Below are positions 24,591 to 36,149 of a stretch of DNA of 64,000 nucleotides, piece by piece. Below the pieces are notes generated by a model. It saw nothing but the letters and a program-made list of their open reading frames with translations. It was not told where the DNA came from and did not search any database. Where the stretch lies: assembly GCA_963210315.1 (NCBI GenBank), contig OY723313.1, positions 1,364,001 through 1,428,000 of the forward strand, written 5' to 3'. The DNA comes from Rhynchopus euleeides (taxonomy: Eukaryota; Euglenozoa; Diplonemea; Diplonemida; Diplonemidae). The translations under genes were made by a program, and so were the position numbers. Position 1 is the first letter of the stretch, and each line of letters opens with the position of its first letter.

Positions 24591-25650
24591 CCTTTAAAAG
24601 CGTGAATTAAACAGAGGTGCTCCCAACAGAGGGTGATGCAATACCCACAGGAAACCTCACGACACCACCGACAACAACCGACTAAACACGTTAATCTGAT
24701 CTCACCCTCCTCCATCCCCATTCTCTCTGCAATGTTCACACACACACACATCTGCAAATCCGTTGGCATACTTACAACTTCTTCGCGAGCGTGGCTGTGG
24801 AGACAGGCACCGCTCAAGAAGGGGTTCACGCACACTTCCGATATATCCCTTTTTGCCCGCTCTGGGGTGTTCCCCCCTTGTTGGCTTTTGCCTTGGCATT
24901 GTTGCATGGCGTGTGCCTGCATGCGCCATGAAAATAGTTAATGGCTGGGCTGAAAGCCAGAGGGCGATGCACCGACACGGAGCGGGGATCGGGAGTTTCT
25001 ATTTGCCTTTACGTTTTTTCTGTTTCTGGTTTGAAAGCCTTCGGGAGGCGGCAGGCCGACCCCCCTGCGTGTTTATGTAGTGGGCGAGGCAAGCGCCCTC
25101 GGAGCACATTGCGTGCCTACGTGTGTCTGGCGAATGGCTGCCCAGCACAGGAAAAATCGAATCGCCATCTTTTTTTTCTCTCTCTTCCGTTATCCCCCTT
25201 TCGCCTGGAAAAGTGATCGCGGGATAACCTAGACCTGTTGGCTCCCTCCACCACCCACCCAGCACACCGCGGCGCGCAGTCAATGCTCCCAAGCCCGAAG
25301 GGCAGTTGTCATCCGTTTTCTCGCTATATGGACTCCTTCCTTTTCACATGCTCGTGCCAACCGTGTGCCGGCTTGTGACGCCTGTTTTGTTCGGGAGTGG
25401 ATTCACAAATTTTTTTCCATTATTTTATGGCACTGTTGGAGCAGAGGCCCCGCCTCACACACACACCTCCCCCGCCTCGCCCACGCCTCGCCCTGCATAC
25501 CAGTGAATGGGGGCCGTCTCTGGGTTTTCCTTTTGCCTTCTACTTCGCCCCGCCGCGCCTCCCTTGCGGACGGGCTTTGTTCCCCCTTTTCCACAGAAAG
25601 TGTCCCCCCCCCCCCCCCCCCCACACCCCTGTTTGCTCAGGCATGTCGCT

Positions 25651-25916
25651 AAGCGTCGACCGTCGACCCAGTGATTTTGGGTTTCCCCCCCCATAAAAAA
25701 GCGTCGACCCAGCGTCGACCCAGTGGACTGGGTTGACGCTTGGTCGAGGCTTGGAGCGTCGACCTAGTGGAACTGGGTTGCCATTCAAGCCTGGACCAAG
25801 CGTCAACCCATTTATTACACTGGGTCGACGCTAACCTAGCGTTGGCCCGGTTACACTGGGTCGACGCTCACCAAGCGTCGACCAAGCGTCAACCCACTTT
25901 CACTGGGTCGACGTCG
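25651..25916. repeat. Cluster of direct and inverted GTCGAC motifs
   Basis: The motif AGCGTCGACCCAGTG and its reverse complement CACTGGGTCGACGCT, with variants such as AAGCGTCAACCCA, recur about a dozen times in both orientations within 266 bp. Spacing is irregular. Neighbouring opposite copies can pair, so the block could form several alternative cruciforms. Confidence 0.8.
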
Positions 25917-25936
25917 AAGAGAGTATGGTTTTGCAG

Positions 25937-26190
25937 GAACAGATGCTCACTACCGTGGCCTCCGGCGGCTGGGGGGCTCCGCCCCCCAGACCCCCCTGTG
26001 GCGTATGTCTCGTACTCAAGTCATTCGATTCCCATCAGGTCAGGGAATCCACCCACTCCAGTAGCCTCAGGAGGACGCAGCCAACTCACACAGAATCTGT
26101 ACGCCCACAATGAACAGATGCTCACTACCGTGGCCTCCGGCGGATGGGGGGCTCTGCCCCCCAGACCCCCCATCTCGCGTGCCCGTCTAG
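25937..26190 (+). repeat. Dispersed hairpin repeat, copy 1
   Basis: Two modules at 25937 and 26112 each contain actaccgtggcctccggcgg followed by a GC palindrome of the form TGGGGGGCTCCGCCCCCCA, separated by about 130 bp of unique sequence. The same two-module unit occurs in the opposite orientation at 40648-40876, and a partial copy lies at 49996-50075. The repeat is clearly shared across 24 kb; its mode of spread is unknown. Confidence 0.85.
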
Positions 26191-26386
26191 TAACCAAGTC
26201 CTTGCGCTTTGACGGCCGTGACATATCAGGGGGCAGCGTCGAAATCATGGTCCCGAAAGCCATTTTTTGGTTTCCTCCGGCACCCGACGGCGCGAGCGGG
26301 AGAGGAACCACGGAAGGAACCCAGCGCCTCACACCGTGCCCACCTAGTGGTCCACCGATGGGAAAATTCAAAATTTGGCAACACGA

Positions 26387-26405
26387 GCGCGCGCGAAGCG
26401 CGCGC
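26387..26405. other. Perfect GC hairpin
   Basis: GCGCGCGC (26387-26394) and GCGCGCGC (26398-26405) flank a GAA loop, giving an 8-bp GC-only stem. It lies just downstream of the dispersed repeat and could be part of that element or a terminator-like structure. Confidence 0.6.
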
Positions 26406-28320
26406 GAGAAAAATTGACCCCTAGTGTTTTCCCCCCTGATCCCCCCCCAAAACAGGGGCGTCAACCCACCAAATCTTCAAAATCGAAAAGTTAGCGACAG
26501 GCCTGCTGTTTGCTGTTTTGCCAGTTTCTTCTCTGACACAGACCCACCCCAGCCCCCGCACACTTTGCCACGCAGAGCTCAGCACGCTCTCCTACCTCTG
26601 TTATTACTTTGGATACACTCAGAGGTTTCACGGACCAGTCGATGTGTGGGGGGGTTGCGTGTGTGTTCGTAGTGATCGCGCTATGAACGAAAAGATGTCT
26701 TCGGGATGCTGTTATAACTAAACCTGACTTGGCAGTGGCGCCCAGTCCTTTCGTAGGGGGGGGCGGGGTGGAGAGGGATTGTTATGTGTTGTGGCAGTGC
26801 CTTTCGCACCAGAGGTTCCTCGGTGCGTTGCACAGCGTAAAATTGATAATAAACGTGTGTGCGCTCTGGCGTGCCTTCTCCACTGCTGCGAGAAAATTTT
26901 CACACGTTGTGTGTTGTGTTGTGTTGTGTTGTGCCGCCAGGCGTACGCTGCAACCTGCCCCATATCCCCTCCCTTCCCAGCAAGGAATTTCAACGCTATG
27001 TGTGCATTTGGGGGCTTTCGTTTTCGAATCAACATAACCCCTCCACCTCCACCCCCCCCCCCCCCCCCCACACGTGCCCACGGCGACATTCAGCACAGGC
27101 AAGCCCTCCCATGACTGGGGAGGGCTGCTGGTTCTGGTCAATGTTCCCAGGAACACAGTGGTTACACACAAGCACATCCTCATCCCATCGGGCTAAACAA
27201 ACTGCACACCCTCCCAAAAAAATTCATCGCTGTGTACGGCATCCTGACCGAGAGAAGTCGTATATGGTAGAGTCGCCGCCGCGTTGCTTTCTCGTGCAAC
27301 ACCCTTCGCCACTGGCTTTGAGGCTCGCCTTTGCGAGCCGTCGGTCGATATCAAGCACCACCCACGCCCCTTCTTCCCCCATACTCTCTCTTGGGCTTTC
27401 AGTGTTTTCAATGGCCATGCCCCGTGCTCCGCGCTCCGAAGGTAAAGTGAAGCTGGCCACACTGCTGTGGCTGCCCCCTCTCCACCGCCACCACCACCGC
27501 AAAGAACGAATTCAAAAGGAAACCACTAATCCAACATGTTACCGACAAAAAAAATCTAACACGCACACAATATCACCGGACATACACACAGCGATAACTC
27601 AGTAAGGAAGCTTGTTTTTTTTCAGTTGAAGAGTTGGAGATGGCAGGCCATTCCCGGAATGGAAGCGAAAAAAACGAACCGAACCGACGGCCAACCCTTG
27701 GCGTTTCGATGATTGGGTATCGGCAGCTACGTCTGCCTGGGGGTGATATGAGGGATCGGGGGAGGAAGGAGGGCCGGGGGGGGGGGTTCTGGGGTTAATA
27801 TTTTTGACTCGGTGTTCTGAAGGTTCTGAAGGTTCTTCCAGTACCCTCTCTCCCCCCTCCCTCCCACGATTTCTCTCTTTGTTTTTTTTATTTCATTTGT
27901 TTGCCTTTTTTTGCAATTTTCACCCCCCACCCCCCACCCACCCACCGCCCCCCTTCAAAACTCACACGGCACCCTCCCCCCCAACGAATAACCGGTTTCG
28001 GTAAACACAGTTACTGTGTATATCATGCCTGGGAGGTGTCTGGGTGGGGGGGAATGGAGCCTGTATCCCCCCCCACTTCCCTCCCCCACCACCACACACG
28101 CAGGTTGTGTATTTGCGCAAAGTGTGGCTGGTGCATGCACGGCACGGTGCAGAGTCTGGCTGCTATACCTGGATCCGCCCCCTCTCTCTCTCCCTCCTCC
28201 CCCCCGTCCCATCCCGATTTCTCGGAGTGGAAAGCGAAAGGGGAGTGGTGTGATGCACCACTCCACCGGCCCCCACTTGCATCCGCCACGACGCAACCAT
28301 CACCACCACCACCACACACA

Positions 28321-28444
28321 GGCCTTCTTTGACGGCCGAAGCGATCTTTTCCCCCCCCCCGCTTACTTTTTCACACTATCCTTTCTTCATTCGGTTGAAG
28401 AATCACCCCCTTTTTTTGATACAAACTCCCCGGAGTTCGCAACA
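28321..28444 (+). promoter_or_regulatory. 5' leader of the WWK/5-phosphatase gene with acceptor-like sites
   Basis: Two AG sites preceded by pyrimidine-rich sequence are possible acceptors: cacacag ending at 28321 and cggttgaag ending at 28400, 44 nt before the ATG. I cannot choose between them. The leader is T/C-rich and contrasts with the C/G-ending codons that begin at 28445. Confidence 0.4.
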
Positions 28445-31400
28445 ATGCCGGGCGATGTTGTCGAGGACATCCAGGCCGATGCCGCGTCGCGCCGCAACCT
28501 GGCGGGGAACAACCTGTTCGAGAACCTGGGTGACCCGATCCAGAAGCTGCTCCTGGAGGTGTCCAGCCAGGGCAAGGAGGTGGACGACAGGACGATGGAG
28601 CTGCTGCAGCACATCACCGTGAAGCAGCTCGCGAAGATCTTCGAGATGCTCGGGCAGGGTGAGGACCCTGAGACCATCCTTGCGTGGCTGAAGCGCCGTG
28701 CGCGTAAGAACCAGAAGGGTGAGGACAACTGGGCTGAGGAGCGCAAGGCGATGATCAAGACGGGTGCCGAGCGTGACCCTGTGGCCTTCTTCAAGGAGAT
28801 CGAGGCGGCCAACGCGGCGATGGCGCAGGAGTTCCAGGACATGGAGGAGGAGCGCCAGCAGCTGCGTCTCGCCAAGGCGAAGGAGCGTGAGAAGGCGCGT
28901 GGCGAGAAGCAGAAGGAGCTGGAGGCTGCCAAGAAGGCCGTCGAGGACGAGGGTGGCTGGTGGAAGGCGACGGACCACATGCCCGAGGCAGACAAGAAGG
29001 CCGTCAACGCGGCGTTCGAGAAGTTCGCGACGAAGAACTCCGAGTTCGACAACGCAGACAAGGACCAGGACGGAGAGTGGTGGAAGGCTGACCCCTACCG
29101 GCGTGACTGGGAGCGCAACAAGGGCAAGGGGAAGAAGTGGACGGCTGTGGTCGAGGGTGCGAAGGACAAGGCGACGGACCCTGAGCTGGCGGTGCGTGAG
29201 GAGTTCTACAAGGGCAACGACTGGTGGAAGGCCGACAAGTACAAGCGCGACTGGGAGGCCACGGAGGACGCAGAGTGGTGGAAGGAGGAGCCCTACATCA
29301 AGGACTGGCAGCAGAACAAGCACGAGGGTGCGCGGTGGAAGGCTGCTGACGAGGAGAGCGGGCTGGAGGGGGAGGGCAACACGTACCCTGCGACACCCGA
29401 GGAGCAGCAGCGCCGCGAGGACTGGTACAAAGCCAACGGGCCGCGTGGTGTGGTGAAGGCGTGGAACGCAGCGACGGAGGGCGACCCGGAGAAGTGCAGC
29501 GTGCCGGAGAAGAAGGCGCGTGAGGAGTTCTACCGCAACGGCGACTGGTGGAAGAACGACGACGCACGCCAGGACTTCAACGACAAGGGGCTGGACGCGG
29601 ACGCGTTGCAGTCGGCTGGGAAGCCGCAGGACACGGAGTGGTGGAAGCAGGAGCCGTACCGTGAGGACTTCTGGAAGAACGGGCCTGACGGGAAGAAGTG
29701 GGGTGCCATCACCGAGGACGCAGGGGTGGACGGGGAGGGCGACAAGAAGCCTGCACCTGAGCCGGAGAAGAAGCGTCGTGAGGACTGGTACAAGGACAAC
29801 TGGTGGAAGCAGCCTGAGTACAAGGACGACTGGCAGAAGAACGGGAAGAGCAGCAAGCAGTGGAAGGCGCCCTCGGAGAAGGACGCGAAGTCTGGGAACT
29901 ACAAGAAGCCTGTCGGTGAGGAGGAGCGCAAGAAGCGTGAGGAGTGGTACAAGGACGGCGGCGACGAGTGGTGGAAGCAGCCGCAGTACATCGAGGACTA
30001 CTTCCAGAAGGGGCCCGACGGGCGCCACTGGCCTGCCAAGACAGAGGCGGACGGTCAGGGCGGGCGTGGGCAGGAGAACAAGGCCAAGCCGGACGAGCAG
30101 AAGAAGCGTGAGGACTGGTACCGCTCCAACTGGTGGAAGCAGCCGAAGTACACCGACGACTTCCACAAGAACGGGGCGCTGGGTGACGCGTGGCAGTCGA
30201 AGAACGATGTTCTGAACGTGGACAAGGAGTGGTGGAAGCAGGCGCCCTTCATCGACAACTGGACGAAGACGATGAAGCCCAAGACGATGCCCAGCGACCA
30301 GGAGTGGTGGAAGCAGCCGCAGTACGTGGAGGACTTCCACCGCAACGGCCCGAAGGGGAAGCAGTGGACGGCGAACGGCGAGACCAACGGCATCGAGGGC
30401 AACGGCCACACGAAGCCTGCACCTGAGCCTGAGAAGAAGGAGCGCGAGGCGTGGTACAAGGACAACTGGTGGAAGGCGCCGCGCTTCCAGATGGACTGGG
30501 CCAAGCGGGGACCCCAGGGTGACGAGTGGCGTGCCGCATCGCCGGAGGCAGCGACGGACCCCAAGAAGGGTGCGCGCAAGGAGCCGTGCAGCGAGGAGGA
30601 GCAGGCCAAGCGTGACGCGTGGTACCGCCCCACCGGGGACATGTGGCGTGCTGTGGCGGAGGAGCCTGCGTTCGAGAAGAAGGCGGTGGACCTGCCCTGC
30701 ACGAAGGCGGACGCCATCAAGCGTGACGAGTGGTACCGCACGAACTGGTGGAAGGCGCCTGAGTACGTCGACGACTGGACCAAGAACGGGAAGAACGGCG
30801 ACAAGTGGTGCGCAGGCAACGAGCCGGCTGGCAAGGAAGGCAAGGCGAAGGACGACCCGTGCAGCCAGGAGGAGGCGCAGAAGCGTGACGACTGGTACCG
30901 CAACGCAGGGGACAACGCCTGGTGGAAGGAGCCGCAGTACTGCGAGGACTGGGCCAACCACGGGCCGGATGCGGCGCGGTGGACTGCGGACAACCGGCCG
31001 AACGCCAACAGGAACGGCGGCAAAGAGCACCCTGCGACGCCTGAGGAGAAGGACGCCCGTGACCAGTGGTACAAGGACAACTGGTGGAAGACCCCCGCGT
31101 GCTACGACGACTGGAAGAAGAACGGCCCCACCGGGCAGCAGTGGGCACGTGACAAGCCGCTGGAGATGGACAGGCAGGACCCCGAGACCATTGCTGACGG
31201 GTGGTGGAAGAAGCCGGAGTACATCGAGGACTGGCTGAAGAACCCTGAGGACGGGCGCCACTGGACGGCAGAGGACCCTGTGTCGGCGGCAGCGGGGCAG
31301 GGGCACAAGAAGCCTGCGGACGAGCCGACGAAGGCGGAACGCGAGAAGTGGTACAAGGACAACTGGTGGAAGGCACCGAGCTGCGCAGACGACTGGGCGA

Positions 31401-34400
31401 AGAAGGGCGCCAAGGGTGACAAGTGGGGCGCGAAGGACCCGGACGCGACGAAGGCGGAGGAGGCGCAGGAGAAGCCTGCCACACCTGAGGAGAAGGCTGC
31501 GCGTGAGGACTGGTACCGCAAGCACGGCGACGCTGACGGCTGGTGGAAGAAGCCGCAGTTCATCGAGGACTACGCTGAGAACGGCCCCAAGGGGAAGAAG
31601 TGGACGGCGGGTAACCCGACGGCCGGTGCGCTTGGGCTGGGCGACGACTGCCCTGCGTCAGGGCCGGAGAAGAAGAAGCGCGAGGACTGGTACAAGGACA
31701 ACTGGTGGAAGGCGCCGAAGCACTGCGACGACTGGGCCAAGGGGCCGCAGGGGACGGGGTCGTGGAAGCGCAACGCCACGCCTGAGGAGGAGAAGGAGCG
31801 CGATGCGTGGTACAAGAAGAACAAGGGTGACCCTGCAACGGAGCCGGAGAAGGACAAGCGCGACGCGTGGTTCCGCAAGCACGGGAAGGAGCCGTCTGGC
31901 GCGCAGCTCGGGAAGCGTGAGGACTGGTACCGCAAGCAGCTGCCCGACGACGAGAAGGCGAAGCGTATGGAGTGGATGCGTGACCGTGGTGAGAACGAGA
32001 AGCGCATCCTGGCTGACGAACTGCCGGAGGCCCTGGCTGCCATCAACGAGGGGCAGCCCCCGACGGAGGCGCAGGTGAAGGCCGTGATGGACAAGATCGA
32101 CTGGAACCGCAAGAACGCCAAGGACGATTTTGATGACGAGGACGGCGGCAACCGCAAGGGCGTGGCAGACGAGGACGAGCCGACCATCGGGCAGGATGAG
32201 TTCCTGCGTGCTGTGGCAGACACAAACCTCTACGTCGCACCTGATGAGGAGGAGAAGGAGATGCAGGCCGAGGAGGAGAAGCAGGACCAGCAGAAGGACG
32301 AGATGACGCGCCAGGAGGAGGAGGCTGCGTACCTGGCGATGGACGCGGAGGAGGAGGCGGAGAAGAAGCCGGAGGAGTGGCAGCGCAACTACAAGGACCC
32401 CGAGAACGAGGAGTGGTGGAAGAAGCCGAAGTACCTCGACGACTACCAGAAGGACCCTGAGGACGAGGATGCCATGTGGCGCCGCGACCTGGAGAACGGG
32501 AAGAAGCCTGCGGATGACGACGAGCAGGCCAAGCGCGAGCAGTGGATGAAGGACAACTGGTGGAAGGCGCCGAAGTTCTCGCAGGAGTGGAAGGGGGGCG
32601 ACGAGGACAACTGGAAGAAGCAGGCCCGCCCTGACGAGGACGAGGACGGCATGGTGCGCGACGACGACGAGACCCCCGAGGCCACGCCGGAGGAGGTCAA
32701 GGAGCGCGAGGACTGGTTTAAGAACGCGAAGAACCCTGAGCGCAACGTCGTGGACCCTACGGCTGCACCTGGGGAGGACTGGAAGCGCCCTGCCATGGTG
32801 GAGGACTACCAGGACGGCGGCGAGGAGTGGAAGGAGGGTGCGGCCAGCCCTGCTGAGGAGAAGAAGCGCGAGGACTGGCTGAAGGACAACTGGTGGAAGG
32901 CCCCGAAGAACCTCGACAACTGGAAGCGCGAGCAGCGCGGAGAGGAGCCGAAGGACGACTCGTGGAAGCGTGCCTCGGCGAACCCTGAGGCGCCTGAGGA
33001 GGACGACGACGGGATGAAGCGCAACGACAAGGAGCTGACGCCTGAGCAGAAGCAGGAGCGTGACGAGTGGTTCCGCAAGGCTGTGGACCCTGAGGAGGTG
33101 AAGCCCAAGCAGGACACGTGGGAGTCGGCACGCAAGCAGCCGGAGGAGGCGCCCGTCGCCGAGCCGGAGACGTGGAAGTCCAAGCAGAAGGTTGTGGAGC
33201 CGCCGCCGCCCGCCAAGACGGGCTGGGTGTCGAAGCGCCAGCCGGAGCCGGAGCAGGAGGCGAAGGCCGACACGTGGGTGTCGAAGCGCCAGGCACCGCC
33301 CCCTGTCGAGGCGAAGAAGGACACGTGGGTGTCGAAGCCCAAGGAGATGCCGCCGCCGCCGCCTGAGCCGGAGGTCATCCCGCCGCCGCCGCCTGCAGAG
33401 GACCCGTTCCACGGGGAGAAGCTGCGCGAGGAGGACTTCGAGTTCTTCGGCGAGAAGCTGAAGGAGGACGACTTCGAGGTGTTCAAGGAGGAGGAGGCTG
33501 AGTTCTTCGGTGAGAAGCTGCGCGAGGAGGACTTCACGGGTGAGAAGTTCGACGAGGAAATCGCAGAGTTCTTCGGCGAGAAGCTGCGTGAGGACGACTT
33601 CGAGGGTGAGAAGTTCAAGGAGGAGGAGGCTGAGTTCTTCGGCGAGAAGCTGCGCGAGGACGACTTCGTGGAGAAGTTCGACGAGGAGGTCGCAGAGTTC
33701 TTCGGCGAGAAGCTGCGTGAGGACGACTTCGCACCTGAGTTCGAAGGCGAGAAGTTCGTCAACGAGGACGACGAGGACGAGGACCCTGAGTACGAGGACC
33801 CTGTTGAGGAGGACGACCGCATCGACGAGGACGAGGACATGGAGGAGCCTGAGGAGGAGGAGCAGGAGGCGCCTGTCGACGATGACGACGTGTGGGACGA
33901 GGAGCTGGACGACGACGAGGAGGACGAGGAGGCGGAGGAGAGCGAGGAGGAGGGCGACGACAACGAGCACCTGGAGGACGAGGACCTCGAGGTGGACCTG
34001 GAGGCCGCCCTGGAGGAGCAGGAGCAGGAGTGGGATGAGGACGACGAGGATGACGAGGACGACGAGCACGAGGCAGACAATGACGAGGACGACGGGGACT
34101 ACGAGGAGCAGGACGACGACCCGGAGAAGCCTCCGGAGCCGTGGATGCTGCCCCTGCCCGAGGTGACGAACAACATCTACCTGAAGTCGTACTTCCCCGT
34201 GCTGAAGTGGCACCCGGGCCGCAAGCCGACCGCGTCGGACCGCCGTGTGTGGGTGGTGGACCACTTCGCCAAGTCGTTCTACTGCCTGGACGCCAAGGGC
34301 AAGATGGTGAAGCAGCACGACGCCAACAAGCTGCTGCAGCTGGAGCGCAACATCATGGACCCCAAGCGTGCACGTCTGATGTTCTTCGACGCCCCCAAGT

Positions 34401-36149
34401 CGTACGAGGTGATCTTCCAGAGCACGGAGGACCGCGAGCGCTTCTACGAGACAGGGTCGTCCATCCGCCCTGCCATCCGTGTGTACGCCCCGAGTCTGAC
34501 GAAGCCCGACACGGCGCACGACGGCGGCTCCACCACGACCACGATCGACGGTGTGAAGGAGAACGCAGTGACGCAGAAGGTGCCGAACCCCTTCAAGAAG
34601 ACCGGCGACCTGGTGGACAGGGAGCTGAGCGGGCGGTGCAAGATCAACTCGTCCGTGGTGCAGGACGAGCCTGTGTCCATCTGGTGCGGGACCTTCAACA
34701 TGTGCGGGGGGCCGCCGCCGCGTGACTCGGCGTCGCTGGAGGGGTGGATGCCGAAGGGGAAGTACGACCTGTACGCAGTGGGTGCACAGGAGGTGTCGTA
34801 CCAGAAGGAGGAGGGCGAGTGGTTCGACTACGTGCAGCAGTACCTGGGCAAGGAGTACCTGGTGCTGGCCAGCATGCAGCTGTGGGACATCACGCTGATC
34901 GTGCTGTGCCGCAAGAAGTGCCTGCTGAAGATCACCAACGTGGAGGGTTCCACGAAGGCGACGCTGCACAAGGAGAAGTGCGGGATGAAGGGCGCTGCCG
35001 GTATCTGCCTGAAGTACCACAACACGTCGATGGCCTTCATCTCGTGCCACCTGGCGGCACGTCTGGAGCGCACGAAGATGCGCCGCATCAACGTGGAGGA
35101 GATCATCAACCAGATCCTGCTGGCCAACAAGGACACGGACCTGAGCTCGCAGTTCCACCACGTGTTCTGGATGGGGGACATGAACTACCGTGTGGAGATG
35201 GAGGGTGCGGAGGCGGAGCCGCTGGTGCAGCAGAAGAACTGGATGGAGCTGCTGAACCACGACCAGCTGCTGACGGAGATGCGCGAGACGGGGCTGATGC
35301 ACGGCTTCAAGGAGGCGCCCATCACCTTCGCACCGACATACCGCTACAAGGTGGGTACGAACGACTACATGCGCGACCGCGGCCGCGCCCCGAGCTACAC
35401 GGACCGTATCCTGGTGAAGTCCCTGGGGAACACGGACATCAAGTGCACCGGGTACGAGGCGGCGGAGACGGTGAAGACGAGCGAGCACTTCCCCGTCAGC
35501 TCGACGTACGTGGTGCGCTGCGTGCGCCCCCACGCGTCGTGCTTCCACCGCGACCAGGAGCCGCGCCCGCAGTTCAACTTCTCCGAGATCAAGTTCATCG
35601 ACCAGACCCACCTGATGTTCCGCAAGCCCATGGTGATGATGTACTCGCCCTTCTCCGAGCACGCACACAGGGGCAAGCCGATGAAGACCTCCACCATGCT
35701 GCCCGAGTTCACGGGGGAGGCGCTGCCGGAGCCCATCCAGATCGTGGTGCAGATGACGGAGTACCTGGAGCGCAACTCCATCCTCCTCATCTTCCGCGAC
35801 AACGCAGAGCCGCGTGAGGACAAGATGTTCCGCGGGTCTGCCAGCATGGAGCTGAAGGGCTGCGTCGAGCCGTACGACGAGGAGCGCGAGGCACAGCTGG
35901 ATGTGGTCTGCCTGGGCCGCAAGGTGGGTGTCGTCAGCGTGAAGTACAAGGTATGCCTCGACACACACACACACACCTGGTGCTGCACTCAGTGCTATGT
36001 TCCCCCACACCTCAACACCCCACAACCCCACACAGGTCACGAACTACGGCTACACGCCGCCCCCTGGCTGCACGCAGGGCCGCGTCCCGAAGGAGACCCT
36101 GATGGACCCCGATGCCGGTGAGGCTGAGGATGACGATGACGAGGAGTAG
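28445..36149 (+). CDS. WWK-repeat protein with PH-like, inositol 5-phosphatase and C2-like domains
   Basis: Two exons, 28445-35950 and 36036-36149, giving 2,539 residues. I chose the ATG at 28445 because coding-type composition starts there. A helical N-terminus (1-165) precedes a tandem array (about 170-1500) with 22 WWK motifs, alternating EWWKQP.Y..DF and NWWKAP...DW, each followed by a spaced W and an R..WY element. EF-hand-like text lies at about 1210-1265. Then come WVSKRQ repeats with proline linkers, six FFGEKLREDDF repeats (about 1655-1770), a very acidic stretch (to about 1895), a PH-like domain (about 1898-2012), the 5-phosphatase (about 2076-2359) and a C2-like domain (about 2372-2500). 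Catalytic motifs are present: GTFNM, GAQEV, ISCHLAAR, WMGDMNYR and PSYTDRIL. The domain should remove the 5-phosphate from phosphoinositides or inositol phosphates. The order phosphatase-C2 recalls SHIP. The role of the array is unknown, but two copies occur in the SMP-C2 protein. Confidence 0.9.
28955..32920 (+). repeat. Coding tandem repeat array (22 WWK motifs)
   Basis: Imperfect units of about 40-70 codons each contain tgg tgg aag (WWK) and a later W, often followed by R..WY. Short units and units lacking the tail are mixed in, and the last three are separated from the rest by about 150 residues. The nucleotide sequence is similar enough to allow unequal crossing-over. Confidence 0.85.
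35951..36035 (+). other. Intron of the 5-phosphatase gene
   Basis: 85 nt, GTATGC...CACACAG, phase 0, with a CA repeat near the donor. Splicing replaces a low-complexity read-through tail with VTNYGYTPPP and an acidic C-terminus ending DDDDEE. Confidence 0.8.

Larger units (their letters stand above)
23568..28320. other. Intergenic region with repeats, no supported gene
   Basis: About 4.8 kb without a convincing gene. It holds a CT microsatellite (24559-24587), a cluster of GTCGAC-centred motifs (25651-25916), one copy of a dispersed hairpin repeat (25937-26190), a perfect 8-bp GC hairpin (26387-26405) and several C/G runs (for example near 25604 and 27048). The frame of the downstream gene stays open upstream of its start, but that stretch is proline/histidine-rich and C-rich and does not look coding. 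Confidence 0.6.

Noticed and set aside
25651..25916. CRISPR array
   Set aside because: Spacing is irregular, motifs occur in both orientations, there are no uniform spacers and the genome is eukaryotic.
31658..36040. Antisense open frames opposite the WWK/5-phosphatase gene (also 28403-31525)
   Set aside because: Same cause: codon bias of the sense strand. The text is repetitive VLRLLPP-type low complexity and mirrors the sense repeats.
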